DNA of 34,514 nt from an uncultured Corynebacterium sp. (GCF_946222305.1 NZ_CAMIHZ010000023.1:1-34514), one strand, 5' to 3'; numbered from the stretch's first letter, positions 1-11,371 are shown. Notes: generated by a model from the letters alone, not told the origin. Translations and numbers: made by a program.

Positions 1-1787
1 TTTCCTACTACGACTACTACCAACCCGAGGCGTATATCGCGCAGACGGATACGTATATCGAGAAAGATTCGTCGATTAACGAGGACGTGGAACGCCTTCG
101 CCACTCCGCGACTTCAAACCTGCTTTCGCGGCGTGATGTGGTGGTTGTTAGTTCCGTGTCGTGTATCTATGGTTTGGGTACGCCGCAGTCGTACCTGGAC
201 CGCTCGGTTGTGCTGAAAGTGGGCGAGGAGATCGACCGCGATCAATTCCTGCGCTTGCTGGTGGACATTCAGTACCAGCGCAATGACATGTCGTTTACCC
301 GCGGCGCTTTCCGCGTGAAGGGCGATACCGTCGATATCATCCCGGCCTATGAAGAATTGGCGGTGCGCGTGGAGTTCTTCGGCGACGAGATCGATTCGCT
401 GTTCTATATCCACCCGCTGACCGGCGATGTGATCCGCGAAGTCGATGAACTGCGCATCTTCCCGGCTACCCACTATGTCGCCGGTCCAGAGCGTATGGAA
501 AAAGCCATTGCTGCCATCAAGGATGAACTGGAGCAACGGCTGGAGGAGCTGGAAAACCGCGGCAAGCTGCTGGAGGCCCAGCGGTTGCGGATGCGCACCG
601 AGTACGACCTAGAGATGATCCAGCAGGTGGGGTTCACCAGCGGTATCGAGAACTACTCGCGTCACATCGATGGGCGCCCGGCCGGTAGCGCGCCAGCGAC
701 GCTGATTGATTACTTCCCCGAGGACTTCCTTACGATCATCGACGAGTCCCACGTGACCGTGCCCCAGATCGGCGGAATGTTCGAAGGCGATATGTCCCGT
801 AAGCGCAACCTGGTGGAGCACGGGTTTCGCCTGCCGAGCGCGTTGGATAACCGGCCGCTGACGTGGGAGGAATTCGACGATCGCAAGGGGCAGTGCGTGT
901 ACATGTCCGCGACCCCGGGCGACTATGAAATTGCCGCCGCCGGCGGCGAGTTCGTGGAGCAAGTCATTCGCCCCACCGGCCTGGTTGATCCCAAGGTGGA
1001 GGTGCGTCCGACGAAGGGCCAGATCGATGACCTCATTGAGCAGATCCGCCAGCGCACCGAAAAGGACGAGCGTGTACTAGTCACTACGCTGACCAAGCGC
1101 ATGGCCGAGGACCTCACGGATTACCTGCTGGAGCACGGCGTAAAGGTCCGCTACATGCACTCTGATATCGACACGCTCAAGCGTGTGGAGCTGCTGCGCC
1201 AACTGCGCCTCGGCGAATACGACGTGCTGGTCGGCATCAACCTGTTGCGTGAGGGCTTGGACTTGCCAGAGGTTTCCCTCGTTGCCATCCTCGATGCCGA
1301 TAAGGAGGGCTTCCTGCGGTCCACCCGCTCACTGATCCAGACGATCGGCCGTGCGGCGCGTAACGTCTCCGGTGAAGTGATCATGTACGCAGACAAGGTC
1401 ACCGAGTCAATGCAGTATGCGATTGACGAGACCGAGCGGCGTCGAGCTAAACAAATCGCCTATAACAAAGAGCATGGCATCGATCCGCAACCACTACGAA
1501 AGAAGATCGCCGACATCCTGGATCAGGTCGCCGAATTGGAGGGGAAGCAGGCGGCCGAGGATGCTGCCGCTTCTCTTTCTTCCGACGCCGCCGTGGCCTC
1601 CCCGGGTATCGATCGGGAGCAGGCTGGCGAGATGGCCCGACCACAATTGGAGAAACTCATCAGTGACCTCACTGAGCAGATGAAGGCTGCAGCGCGTGAG
1701 TTAAAGTTTGAATTAGCTGGTCGCTTGCGTGATGAAATCCAGGACCTCAAGAAGGAACTGCGCGGCATGAAGGAAGCCGGACTGTAA
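1..1787 (+). CDS. uvrB: UvrABC system protein B, 5' end outside window
   Basis: UvrB is the damage-verifying helicase-like subunit of nucleotide excision repair; UvrA loads it and UvrC nicks beside it. The reading frame is open from base 3, so the gene enters from the left. The first visible residues (YYDYYQPEAY, then DTYIEKDSSIN) are the beta-hairpin that inserts between DNA strands, so about 100 N-terminal residues including Walker A are missing. The rest is intact: TIIDESHVTVPQ, the helicase motifs INLLREGLDLPE and QTIGRAARN, and a C-terminal UVR domain (ELKFELAGRLRDEI) that contacts UvrC. About 594 residues are visible, as expected for a family of roughly 670-700. The next gene begins 1 nt after the stop. 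Identification is certain; only the start is unseen. Confidence 0.97.
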   Translation, partial: SYYDYYQPEAYIAQTDTYIEKDSSINEDVERLRHSATSNLLSRRDVVVVSSVSCIYGLGTPQSYLDRSVVLKVGEEIDRDQFLRLLVDIQYQRNDMSFTRGAFRVKGDTVDIIPAYEELAVRVEFFGDEIDSLFYIHPLTGDVIREVDELRIFPATHYVAGPERMEKAIAAIKDELEQRLEELENRGKLLEAQRLRMRTEYDLEMIQQVGFTSGIENYSRHIDGRPAGSAPATLIDYFPEDFLTIIDESHVTVPQIGGMFEGDMSRKRNLVEHGFRLPSALDNRPLTWEEFDDRKGQCVYMSATPGDYEIAAAGGEFVEQVIRPTGLVDPKVEVRPTKGQIDDLIEQIRQRTEKDERVLVTTLTKRMAEDLTDYLLEHGVKVRYMHSDIDTLKRVELLRQLRLGEYDVLVGINLLREGLDLPEVSLVAILDADKEGFLRSTRSLIQTIGRAARNVSGEVIMYADKVTESMQYAIDETERRRAKQIAYNKEHGIDPQPLRKKIADILDQVAELEGKQAAEDAAASLSSDAAVASPGIDREQAGEMARPQLEKLISDLTEQMKAAARELKFELAGRLRDEIQDLKKELRGMKEAGL

Positions 1788-1788
1788 G

Positions 1789-2232
1789 ATGAGCGGTATG
1801 TACGAAACAATCCTGGTGGGTACTGACGGGTCAGAATCTTCTTTTCTTGCCGTGCGTCGGGCGGCGGGGATTGCGAACGCTGTGGGGGCACGGTTGATTC
1901 TGGCCAGCGCGTACTACAAGGAAAGTGCGGACGCGGTGGCTGCGACTCGTAGCGATAGTCAGACCGTGGTGGGGGATTCCATGGCCGAGGAAGTCTTGGG
2001 GGATGCCAAGGCCGTGGCCATGGAAGAGGGCGTGGAGGAGCCCAAGTTGGTGCTGCGGGAAGGCAGCCCGGTGGAGGCGCTGATCGCGGTAACCACAGAG
2101 GAAAAGGCCGATCTTTTGGTGGTCGGCAACCGCGGGATTAATTCCTTGACGGGTCGCCTGCTGGGAAGTGTGCCGGCGGATGCTGCGCGTCAGGCCCAGT
2201 GCGACGTGATGATCGTGCATACGGTGACCTAG
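1789..2232 (+). CDS. Universal stress protein (UspA family)
   Basis: This is a single-domain universal stress protein of 147 residues, the usual length. It opens with the family pattern ILVGTDGSESS and carries the ATP-binding signature G-x2-G-x9-G-S as GNRGINSLTGRLLGS near the C-terminus, so it belongs to the nucleotide-binding class. Such proteins are cytosolic, dimeric and induced by growth arrest or stress; the exact role here is unknown. The ATG lies 1 nt after the uvrB stop with AGGAAG about 12 nt upstream inside uvrB, suggesting cotranscription and translational coupling. An in-frame ATG three codons later is an alternative start. The last 95 bases overlap a converging minus-strand frame whose tail is doubtful. 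Confidence 0.93.
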   Translation: MSGMYETILVGTDGSESSFLAVRRAAGIANAVGARLILASAYYKESADAVAATRSDSQTVVGDSMAEEVLGDAKAVAMEEGVEEPKLVLREGSPVEALIAVTTEEKADLLVVGNRGINSLTGRLLGSVPADAARQAQCDVMIVHTVT

Positions 2233-2677
2233 GTATGAGGCACAGTGGTGCAGGAGCGAGCTTCGTTATCGGCGTGGGGGCTGGTGCGACCGAGGGCGTG
2301 TTCGACGGAGCGGGCGTGCTAATTCCATCGACACTCGCGGTGTACGGCTGGCCACATTGTGCCCCGAGGGAGCACATCCTATTGAATGGGCGCGAGTGCG
2401 AAAGGTAGAGGCGTTCGCCGTCGAACCAGATGTTTTTATCCCACATGGATCCGCGCAGCTGCTTGAGTGCGTTGATGCCTTCGCTGCGGGAAACCGAAAG
2501 GTTGTAAGTGGTGTTTAGACCCACAACCTGATCTCGGGGCTGAGCCAGCTCCACTCCGAACACTGGGCTGGCTTCTGCAGAAGCAACACCGGAGAGTGGA
2601 GCCCCGACGACCGGCAGGACGAGTGCGGTGCTTACCGTAGCGGCAAGAATCTTGCGCGAACGAGACCAGGTCGTCAT
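2138..2677 (-). CDS. Predicted secreted protein, possibly truncated or frameshifted
   Basis: I do not recognise this 179-residue product. The N-terminus is a convincing Sec signal peptide: basic TTWSRSRK, a hydrophobic stretch ILAATVSTALVLPVVGA, and an A-x-A-like cleavage region near VASAEA around residue 35. The next 70 or so residues look like a normal folded segment (GLNTTYNLSVSRSEG, WDKNIWFDGERLYL). From about residue 115 it becomes proline/alanine/serine-rich and then runs antisense into usp for 95 bases before meeting a stop. The native stop was probably lost, by frameshift or deletion, so the true protein may end differently. ATG follows directly on an upstream in-frame TAG; the ribosome-binding site is weak (GAAAAG). 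The signal peptide is seen; the function is unknown. Confidence 0.5.
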   Translation of the reverse strand: MTTWSRSRKILAATVSTALVLPVVGAPLSGVASAEASPVFGVELAQPRDQVVGLNTTYNLSVSRSEGINALKQLRGSMWDKNIWFDGERLYLSHSRPFNRMCSLGAQCGQPYTASVDGISTPAPSNTPSVAPAPTPITKLAPAPLCLIPRSPYARSSRRTGPDAQHPPAHFPAGDPSRN

Positions 2678-2689
2678 CTAAATTCTTTT

Positions 2690-2780
2690 CAGGAAAGGCG
2701 CCCAGCGGCGGGGAGACAGGGCAACGGCCGTCAGCGTTGCAGTGATGAGCTTGCGCCTCGTGTGGGCTCCTAAAGAAACG
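2690..2780 (-). pseudogene. Possible signal-peptide remnant upstream of the secreted-protein gene
   Basis: Immediately upstream of the secreted-protein gene, the same strand encodes TRRKLITATLTAVALSP, which has the layout of a signal-peptide n- and h-region. It resembles the neighbouring SRKILAATVSTALVLPV in pattern. No start codon lies in frame close by: the codons before it read through FVSLGAH. The frame ends in a TAG directly before the ATG of the next gene. It may be what is left of a duplicated secreted-protein gene, or an older 5' end of the same gene. The evidence is short and compositional, so this is tentative. The rest of 2781-2930 shows no gene I can support. Confidence 0.25.
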
Positions 2781-2930
2781 AAGCAAGGTAAGTCCTTACA
2801 ACCTCGTTTTAAATTCCGCCCCTCCGAATCAGAATGTTCGCAGGCAGTGATGTGCAGCACAAGTGTAGGGGGTGCGGGAACGGTAGTAGCTTTGGGAGCG
2901 GCGGTAGCCGTGGGAACTGCGGGGCCGCGA

Positions 2931-5270
2931 TTATTCCCAAGGCAGGGGAGCATCGTGCACCACGCTCAACCCCTGGGTCGCCCGGGTGATCGCCACATAC
3001 ACATCGTTCAGACCTTGCGGAGAAGCAGCGGCGATGGACCCCGGCTCCACTAACACAACTTCGTCGAACTCCAGGCCCTTCGCCTCGGTGACATCGACGG
3101 CGACAATGTTTTGCGCTGGATCAGCAAGCTGTGCAGAGCCCTCTGCGTTCATCTCTTCGACAACGGTATTCACGGTGGTGCTGACCTCGGCGTCGTCCTT
3201 AGAAAAGATCACACCAACCAACCCCTCGCCGGCGGCGTCACGGGCACCCGCAACAGCATCGCCGAGCTCGGACAACGCGAAGAATCGGATTCCTGTGCCA
3301 CTTTCGCGCAAAGCGGTGGCGACGGTTTGAGCGGGCGCAATGGCGGGCAACAGTTCATTGGCGAGCTGCGCGATGTCGCGCGGCGTGCGGTAATTCACCG
3401 TCAGTTCGTGCAGCTGCCAACGGTCGGTGACGAAAGGTTGCAGAGTACTTTCCCACGTGTCCACGCCACTCGGGTTGGAGGTCTGCGCTGGGTCGCCAAC
3501 GATCGTCATCCACTTATTCGGGCTGCGCCGGAAAATCATGCGCCACGCCATCGCGGAAAGCTCCTGGGCTTCGTCCACGATCACATGCCCAAAGGCCCAG
3601 CGCTGATCCGCCGTCGCGCGTTGCGCCGTGGAACGAATATCGCGTTCCTGTTGGCGCTGGGCCAACATCTCCGCATCCAGCACGTCATAGGCCATCAGGA
3701 TCTCTGGGGCGAAACCATCGTCGAGATCTTGGGAAGCTGAACCCGTCAGGATATCCAGCGCCTCTTGGGCCTCGGAGATCTTCTCCAGCCATGCCCCGCG
3801 TTCGGCAGCCTCGCGCTCCTCGTCGTCGACGATTCCCAGCAAATCAGCCAACTCATCCAGCAGGGGAGCATCCGCATCGGTCCACTCCGCGGAGCCATCC
3901 TCACCCGAAGCGGTGCGGCGCAGACCATCCAGCGTGGCGTCGTCATAATCAAACGCCGCAACCTCGGGGTGAGCAAAGAGTTCAGCGAGAACCTGGGGCG
4001 GAGTCAACGTCGGCCACAAGGACTCAACGACCTCCCCCAGGTGTGGGTCTGCCGCCAAATCATCGTGCAATTGCGCCCGATCACCGGCGGACAGCAGATT
4101 TGTCCCACCCAACGGATCGCCACCGATCTTTTCCGCCAACTGGTCCGAGACCGCGCGCGTCAGATGCTCCGCGAATACCGCCCGCGCCTTGTTGTGCGGC
4201 CGGCGGGACCTGCGCGCCTTCGTCCGCGCCGCCCGCACCATCTGCGGCGTGATCTGCAACTCCACACCATCGTGGGCGAAATCGAGCGGCGAATCCGGCA
4301 CTGTCTGCCACGACTTCACGGCGTCGCGCAGGATCGTCACCATCTCGATGGAACCCTTGATTTCGCGTGCCAGCAACGATCGCTCCGGAACGGTTTTCAC
4401 CCCGGGCAGCAGCGTCCCCGGAGTCGCTAGAACCACACCCGTTTCACCCAGCGAAGGCAGCACCTGGGAGATGTACTCCAAAAACCGCGAGTTCGGCCCG
4501 ATGATCAGCACACCCGTGTGTCGCAGCTGCTCGCGCCACGTGTACAGCAGATACGCCGCCCGGTGCAGTGCCACCGCCGTCTTCCCGGTCCCCGGCGCCC
4601 CCTGCACCACGGTCACTCCGCGATGCTCCGAGCGGATAATTCGATCTTGCTCCGCGGCGATCGTCTCCACGATATCCCGCATGTGCTCTGTACGGGCCCG
4701 AGTCACAGCGTGCAGCAGCGCTTTCTCGGTTGCTACTCCTTCTGTACCGACGCCCCCAAGGTCCCCACCTTCGGCATCCGCGGTTGCGGATAACACCTCA
4801 TCGGCGACAGTAACCACGGTCCGCCCCCGCGTGGTGATGTGCCGGCGCGTGTGAACCCCGTCGGAGTGCAGCGTGGTGGCCAGGTAAAACGGCCGGGCCA
4901 TGGGCGCGCGCCAGTCCATGAGCAGCGTGCGCATCTGCGCATCGGAATCGTGAATGCCGATACGCCCGATGTACCGCCGATCAAGATCGGCGCGGTCCGG
5001 TACCGGATTCTCTGGGTCATCATCCGCCACATCGATGCGACCGAACATCAAGCCGATGTCCGCAGCTGATAACTCGTCTAGGCGCTGGGCGATATCTCGT
5101 GCCTCGCGGTCGCGCATCATCAAGCCCTGCGGATCGTCGATATCCGCTTCGAGGCGGACGGCCTTCAGCTTTTCTTCCAGCCTTGCGCGGCTGGAATCAA
5201 CCTTGTCAAGAAGAAAGTCGAGGTAGGCCTGCTCGGCAGCTACCTCGACCGATTTATTCGGATCTGGCAA
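2931..5270 (-). CDS. helD: HelD-like RNA polymerase recycling ATPase (UvrD/Rep superfamily 1)
   Basis: This 779-residue superfamily 1 NTPase resembles actinobacterial HelD/HelR, which bind RNA polymerase and clear stalled or nucleic-acid-bound enzyme; HelR homologues can protect against rifamycins. Visible motifs are Walker A GAPGTGKT (residues 224-231), Walker B VDEAQE (565-570), motif III GDPAQ (592-596), motif IV-like NYRTP (626-630), motif V KGLEFD (731-736) and motif VI VAITRAT (759-765). An N-terminal charged helical region (about 10-70) fits the arm that enters the polymerase secondary channel. A long insertion (about 300-540) splits the 1A domain, as in HelD. The start is TTG, 3 nt after the stop of the DoxX gene and without a clear ribosome-binding site, so translation is probably coupled. 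The HelD rather than generic helicase assignment is inferred from architecture. Confidence 0.85.
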   Translation of the reverse strand: MPDPNKSVEVAAEQAYLDFLLDKVDSSRARLEEKLKAVRLEADIDDPQGLMMRDREARDIAQRLDELSAADIGLMFGRIDVADDDPENPVPDRADLDRRYIGRIGIHDSDAQMRTLLMDWRAPMARPFYLATTLHSDGVHTRRHITTRGRTVVTVADEVLSATADAEGGDLGGVGTEGVATEKALLHAVTRARTEHMRDIVETIAAEQDRIIRSEHRGVTVVQGAPGTGKTAVALHRAAYLLYTWREQLRHTGVLIIGPNSRFLEYISQVLPSLGETGVVLATPGTLLPGVKTVPERSLLAREIKGSIEMVTILRDAVKSWQTVPDSPLDFAHDGVELQITPQMVRAARTKARRSRRPHNKARAVFAEHLTRAVSDQLAEKIGGDPLGGTNLLSAGDRAQLHDDLAADPHLGEVVESLWPTLTPPQVLAELFAHPEVAAFDYDDATLDGLRRTASGEDGSAEWTDADAPLLDELADLLGIVDDEEREAAERGAWLEKISEAQEALDILTGSASQDLDDGFAPEILMAYDVLDAEMLAQRQQERDIRSTAQRATADQRWAFGHVIVDEAQELSAMAWRMIFRRSPNKWMTIVGDPAQTSNPSGVDTWESTLQPFVTDRWQLHELTVNYRTPRDIAQLANELLPAIAPAQTVATALRESGTGIRFFALSELGDAVAGARDAAGEGLVGVIFSKDDAEVSTTVNTVVEEMNAEGSAQLADPAQNIVAVDVTEAKGLEFDEVVLVEPGSIAAASPQGLNDVYVAITRATQGLSVVHDAPLPWE

Positions 5271-5273
5271 AGT

Positions 5274-6041
5274 CTAGAACTTCTTGGCGGTCTTCTTTGC
5301 CTTTTTGCGGGCCTTTTTAGCAGCCTTCTTGGCGTCCTTACCCTGCTTCTCGGAGAAGTCGGAAGCGAACTCCACAGCCTGGTCGCGGTAGTTCAGTGCG
5401 TTGTCCTTCAGGTCCGCAGCGGTGTTCTTCCAGTCATCGGAGTGCTCGTCAACGTAGTCGGTGACGGCCTCCGAAACCTGGCCGGCAACTTCCTTGGTCT
5501 TTTCGAAGAAGTTCTGCGCCTGGTCAGAAGCAACGGAGGCGAACTCCTTGCCCTGCTCCTGCGCGTTAGCGATCATCTTTTCCTGCTCGGACTTGCCTGG
5601 CATCGCCTTCTGGACGCGCCATGCGAGGCCTGGCTTACCAGCGGTATCGGCGCTGGTGATGAACAGGCCACCCAGCAATGCAGCATCGGTCAACAGACCG
5701 CGCTTCTTGTTTTCCTTTTCGTTCTTGTTGTCCGCAGACCAGAACGCGTGGCGGTGCAGTGTGGTTGGAACCTGAACAGCAGCCAGGGTTGTGGCAGCCA
5801 GACGCGGTGCCTTGCCGGTGGCCAGAGCAGCCGCAGCAGCAACCTTCACGCCACCGAGGATGCGAGCGTTGGTCTCCGCATCCTTGGGGATGTACATGGA
5901 GATGTTCGGAGGAAGAATGGCACGCAGCTGACCGGAGATCGCAGCGGCCTCCTCGGAATACTTCTTGGTGTCCTTCAGCATCGAAGCGCCGTCGACAACG
6001 AAAGCGGATGCCAGCAATGGACGGGCGAGGGTGCGGATCAT
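5274..6041 (-). CDS. DoxX-family membrane protein with long helical, lysine-rich C-terminal tail
   Basis: The first 150 or so residues match the DoxX family of small integral membrane proteins: MIRTLARPLLASAFVVDG, then hydrophobic segments around VKVAAAAALATG and LLTDAALLGGLFI. Some DoxX homologues take part in membrane redox complexes. Unlike typical DoxX proteins (about 120-170 residues), this one is 255 residues long. It carries an amphipathic, charged helical region (about 165-235) and a strongly basic end (AKKARKKAKKTAKK). Such tails occur in nucleic-acid-binding and heparin-binding actinobacterial proteins; its role here is unknown. A good ribosome-binding site (AAGGAGAG) precedes the ATG. 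The helD-like gene follows 3 nt downstream, so the two form an operon. Confidence 0.85.
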   Translation of the reverse strand: MIRTLARPLLASAFVVDGASMLKDTKKYSEEAAAISGQLRAILPPNISMYIPKDAETNARILGGVKVAAAAALATGKAPRLAATTLAAVQVPTTLHRHAFWSADNKNEKENKKRGLLTDAALLGGLFITSADTAGKPGLAWRVQKAMPGKSEQEKMIANAQEQGKEFASVASDQAQNFFEKTKEVAGQVSEAVTDYVDEHSDDWKNTAADLKDNALNYRDQAVEFASDFSEKQGKDAKKAAKKARKKAKKTAKKF

Positions 6042-6136
6042 TTGCGAGATCTCTCCTTCGAAATCCTTAGTGGTGTTAATGGGTTACAGCTTACAGAAAC
6101 TAACGGACACGCGTCAGCCGTATGAGAGGTAGCGCA

Positions 6137-6847
6137 CTACCACCCGCGAGCACGCCACTCGTTGACCTTGGGCTTTTCCTCACCCACTGTGGTCGCATCC
6201 CCATGTCCCGGAAATAGGACCGTTGCCGCAGGTAACGTAAAGATTCTCTCCTCTACATCGGCCAAGAGTTGAGCGAAGTCTTCCGCGTTCGTCGTCTTCC
6301 CCACGCCGCCGGGGAACACGCTGTCTCCCACCCAAGCGCAGGGGGAGGAGTCGGCGGCGTCAGGTAACTTACCCAAAACGGCCAACCCACCCGGCGTGTG
6401 CCCACGAAGTTCAACGACCTGCAACGCCAAACCGGCCAATGCCGGCGCGGACAACCGCAGTTCCTCCGGGGTCCCGTCTTCGGTGCCGTAAGTTTCATCG
6501 GCGGCCGCCGGCAAACTATCCGCATCCTTACGTGGAGCATGGTGACGCGCCTCAGTCTTCTCCAGCACTTCGGTCAGGGCTCGTGTGTGGTCGGCATGCT
6601 GGTGGGTTGTCAGGACGTCTTTAATTTCGACGCCCAGCTCCTCGGCCACGCCCAAGAGGTGAGCCGCGTCATCCGCCGCATCGATCAGCAACGCCTGCCC
6701 CTCCCGGGCGATGAGCCAGCAGTTGTTATCCATGGAGCCGACGGTGGTGTGCGCGACCGTGAAATCGGAACCCTTTACCACCTCAGTGTGCTGAGGTTCG
6801 GAAAGCGAGCCGAAATGGGTAACGTAGTTCAGCGTTGGTTTCGTCAT
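6137..6847 (-). CDS. Metallo-beta-lactamase-fold hydrolase (glyoxalase II-like)
   Basis: A cytosolic metal-dependent hydrolase of 236 residues. The complete set of metal ligands is visible: THQHADH at 81-87, a histidine in GHTPGG at about 150, the aspartate of WVGDSVF at about 175, and the histidine of FPGHGD at about 215. The HTPGG and PGHGD contexts resemble glyoxalase II and related thioester hydrolases; the substrate cannot be told from sequence. I chose the ATG at 6847 (MTKPTLNYV) because GGGAA lies just upstream and homology begins there; an upstream in-frame ATG at 6913 would add 22 unlikely residues. A TACCGT hexamer ending 7 nt before the ATG could also make this a leaderless transcript. 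It is divergent from uvrA. Confidence 0.88.
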   Translation of the reverse strand: MTKPTLNYVTHFGSLSEPQHTEVVKGSDFTVAHTTVGSMDNNCWLIAREGQALLIDAADDAAHLLGVAEELGVEIKDVLTTHQHADHTRALTEVLEKTEARHHAPRKDADSLPAAADETYGTEDGTPEELRLSAPALAGLALQVVELRGHTPGGLAVLGKLPDAADSSPCAWVGDSVFPGGVGKTTNAEDFAQLLADVEERIFTLPAATVLFPGHGDATTVGEEKPKVNEWRARGW

Positions 6848-6933
6848 GATTCCCACGGTAGCGAAGAACAGCTCGGTAGCGGGTGGCAGAACTGGCGCCA
6901 TGGCCGAACGCAATTATGGACGAAGCTCGATAT

Positions 6934-6949
6934 TCGAATGTATCATCGA
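6934..6949. promoter_or_regulatory. Possible LexA (SOS) box upstream of uvrA
   Basis: An imperfect palindrome TCGAATGTATCATCGA lies 41 bases before the uvrA start. It has the TCGAA...TCGA outer arms and 16-bp length of actinobacterial SOS boxes (TCGAAC-N4-GTTCGA type), but the inner positions match poorly. It overlaps a TATCAT hexamer that could be a -10 element. uvrA is SOS-controlled in many bacteria, so the position makes sense; binding is not shown. Confidence 0.4.
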
Positions 6950-6975
6950 AAACCGTTAGCACCGTCGTTGTTACC

Positions 6976-6982
6976 AGGAGGG
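6976..6982 (+). promoter_or_regulatory. Ribosome-binding site fixing the uvrA GTG start
   Basis: AGGAGGG, a near-perfect Shine-Dalgarno sequence, is placed 8 nt before GTG 6991. No comparable site precedes the upstream in-frame start at 6883. Confidence 0.85.
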
Positions 6983-6990
6983 CCCACACA

Positions 6991-9849
<2,859 letters not shown>

Positions 9850-9889
9850 CACACGGAGTCCATTCATGACTCTCGCTCAATGCGGTGAT

Positions 9890-9918
9890 TTGGTGCACGC
9901 CGAAACCGGTGCTAAAGT
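9890..9918 (+). promoter_or_regulatory. Predicted promoter of infC-rpmI-rplT
   Basis: A TTGGTG -35 hexamer (9890-9895) is separated by exactly 17 bases from TAAAGT (9913-9918), a good vegetative-type -10. Transcription would start near 9925, giving a leader of about 235 nt before infC. It lies in the gap after uvrA, so the ribosomal operon need not depend on uvrA transcription. The prediction rests on sequence match only. Confidence 0.6.
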
Positions 9919-9924
9919 CATGGG

Positions 9925-10160
9925 CACTACCGTCCGGAACATCAGATGATCCGGACTGCAAGTGGAGTTTCCCTCCCACCTAGTGACCGTCTTCGGATTG
10001 GGCACGGGTTCAGATGAGTCACCTCAACCGGTAAAGCGTGGCGTCGGTGCAAAGAAACGACGTGATGCCTAGAGTGCAGGTGATCATTGAATGGGGGACA
10101 AGGGGAACCTCACATGCAGGATCGGTACATGACTTTAACCACTGCTACTGAGGAGTTCAC
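9925..10160 (+). promoter_or_regulatory. Structured 5' leader of the infC operon
   Basis: This 311-base gap (9850-10160) holds no gene I can support. Near the predicted RNA start it contains a 25-base near-palindrome (9932-9956) built of GTCCGGA and TCCGGAC arms. A second hairpin follows, GTGGAG (9962-9967) pairing with CTCCCAC (9973-9979, one bulged C). The block TCCGGACTGCAA (9950-9961) plus TCCCACCT (9974-9981) recurs between rpmI and rplT. A weaker hairpin (GGTT...GAG-TCAC-CTC-AACC) lies around 10008-10030. Long leaders on this operon are known in other bacteria to bind L20 or respond to IF3; here that is an inference. Confidence 0.55.
10151..10155 (+). promoter_or_regulatory. Ribosome-binding site that identifies the ATT start of infC
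   Basis: AGGAG with a 5-nt spacer (TTCAC) before ATT 10161. Its strength and spacing, together with the in-frame TGA at 10149-10151, leave ATT as the only reasonable initiation codon for full-length IF-3. Confidence 0.85.
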
Positions 10161-10682
<522 letters not shown>

Positions 10683-10712
10683 AGCCAAAACACTAACTAG
10701 AGGAGCTCTCTC

Positions 10713-10907
10713 ATGAAGCAGAAGACTCACAAGGGTGCTGCCAAGCGCATCAAGATCACCGGTTCCGGCAAGCTGCGCCGCGAGCAGGCCAACCGTCGCC
10801 ACCTGCTGGAGGGCAAGCCTTCCCGTCGCACCCGTCGCCTGAAGGGCACCGAGGACGTTTCCCCCGCTGATACCAAGCGCATGAAGCGACTGCTGGGCAA
10901 GGCATAA
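10713..10907 (+). CDS. rpmI: 50S ribosomal protein L35
   Basis: A 64-residue, highly basic protein with the L35 pattern: MKQKTHKGAAKRIKITGSGK at the N-terminus, then RRHLLEGKPSRRTRRL and a C-terminal KRMKRLLGKA. L35 is a structural component of the large subunit. The gene is 30 nt after infC and has a good GAGGAG ribosome-binding site 8 nt before ATG. It is the middle gene of the universally conserved infC-rpmI-rplT operon. Confidence 0.97.
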   Translation: MKQKTHKGAAKRIKITGSGKLRREQANRRHLLEGKPSRRTRRLKGTEDVSPADTKRMKRLLGKA

Positions 10908-10911
10908 GCAC

Positions 10912-10943
10912 CGGTTTTCCGGACTGCAATAGCCTTCCCACCT
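10912..10943 (+). promoter_or_regulatory. Second copy of the infC leader motif, before rplT
   Basis: A small CCGG-TTTT-CCGG hairpin is followed by TCCGGACTGCAA (10918-10929) and TCCCACCT (10936-10943). Both blocks are identical to those in the infC leader, and here too the first follows the 3' arm of a CCGG stem. The spacing between blocks is 6 nt here and 12 nt there. The site lies about 45 nt before the rplT start. It is a candidate binding site for a regulator such as L20; not known to me as an annotated element. Confidence 0.45.
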
Positions 10944-10987
10944 TTTACAACCGATAACACCCAAAACTTAGTAAAGGACGTATCACC

Positions 10988-11371
10988 GTGGCACGTGTAA
11001 AGCGCTCTGTGAACGCAAAGAAGAAGCGTCGCGAAGTACTCAATTCCGCCAAGGGCTACCGTGGTCAGCGCTCCCGCCTGTACCGCAAGGCCAAGGAGCA
11101 GATGCTCCACTCCAAGACCTACGAGTTCCGCGATCGCCGTGCTCGTAAGGGTGACTTCCGCAAGCTGTGGATTCAGCGCATCAACGCCGCTGCCCGCATG
11201 AACGACATCACCTACAACCGTCTGATCCAGGGCCTGCGCCTGGCTGAGATCGAGGTCGACCGCAAGATGCTCGCCGAGCTGGCTGTCAACGACTTCGATG
11301 CATTCTCCGCACTGTGCGAAGCTGCTAAGGCTGCACTGCCAGAGGACGTCAACGCACCAGCTGCTTCTTAG
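10988..11371 (+). CDS. rplT: 50S ribosomal protein L20
   Basis: L20 is an early-assembly protein of the large subunit and in several bacteria represses its own operon by binding the mRNA. The 127-residue product shows the basic N-terminal extension ARVKRSVNAKKKRREVLN, AKGYRGQRSRLYRKAKEQ, and the globular domain with RRARKGDFRKLWIQRINAA and YNRLIQGL. The start is GTG with AAAGGA upstream. Family length is about 118-127. It closes the operon and is followed by a strong intrinsic terminator. Confidence 0.98.
   Translation: MARVKRSVNAKKKRREVLNSAKGYRGQRSRLYRKAKEQMLHSKTYEFRDRRARKGDFRKLWIQRINAAARMNDITYNRLIQGLRLAEIEVDRKMLAELAVNDFDAFSALCEAAKAALPEDVNAPAAS

Noticed and set aside
2199..2408. A 69-codon plus-strand frame after usp
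   Set aside because: Glycine/alanine-rich, without a ribosome-binding site and opposite the secreted-protein gene; no support.
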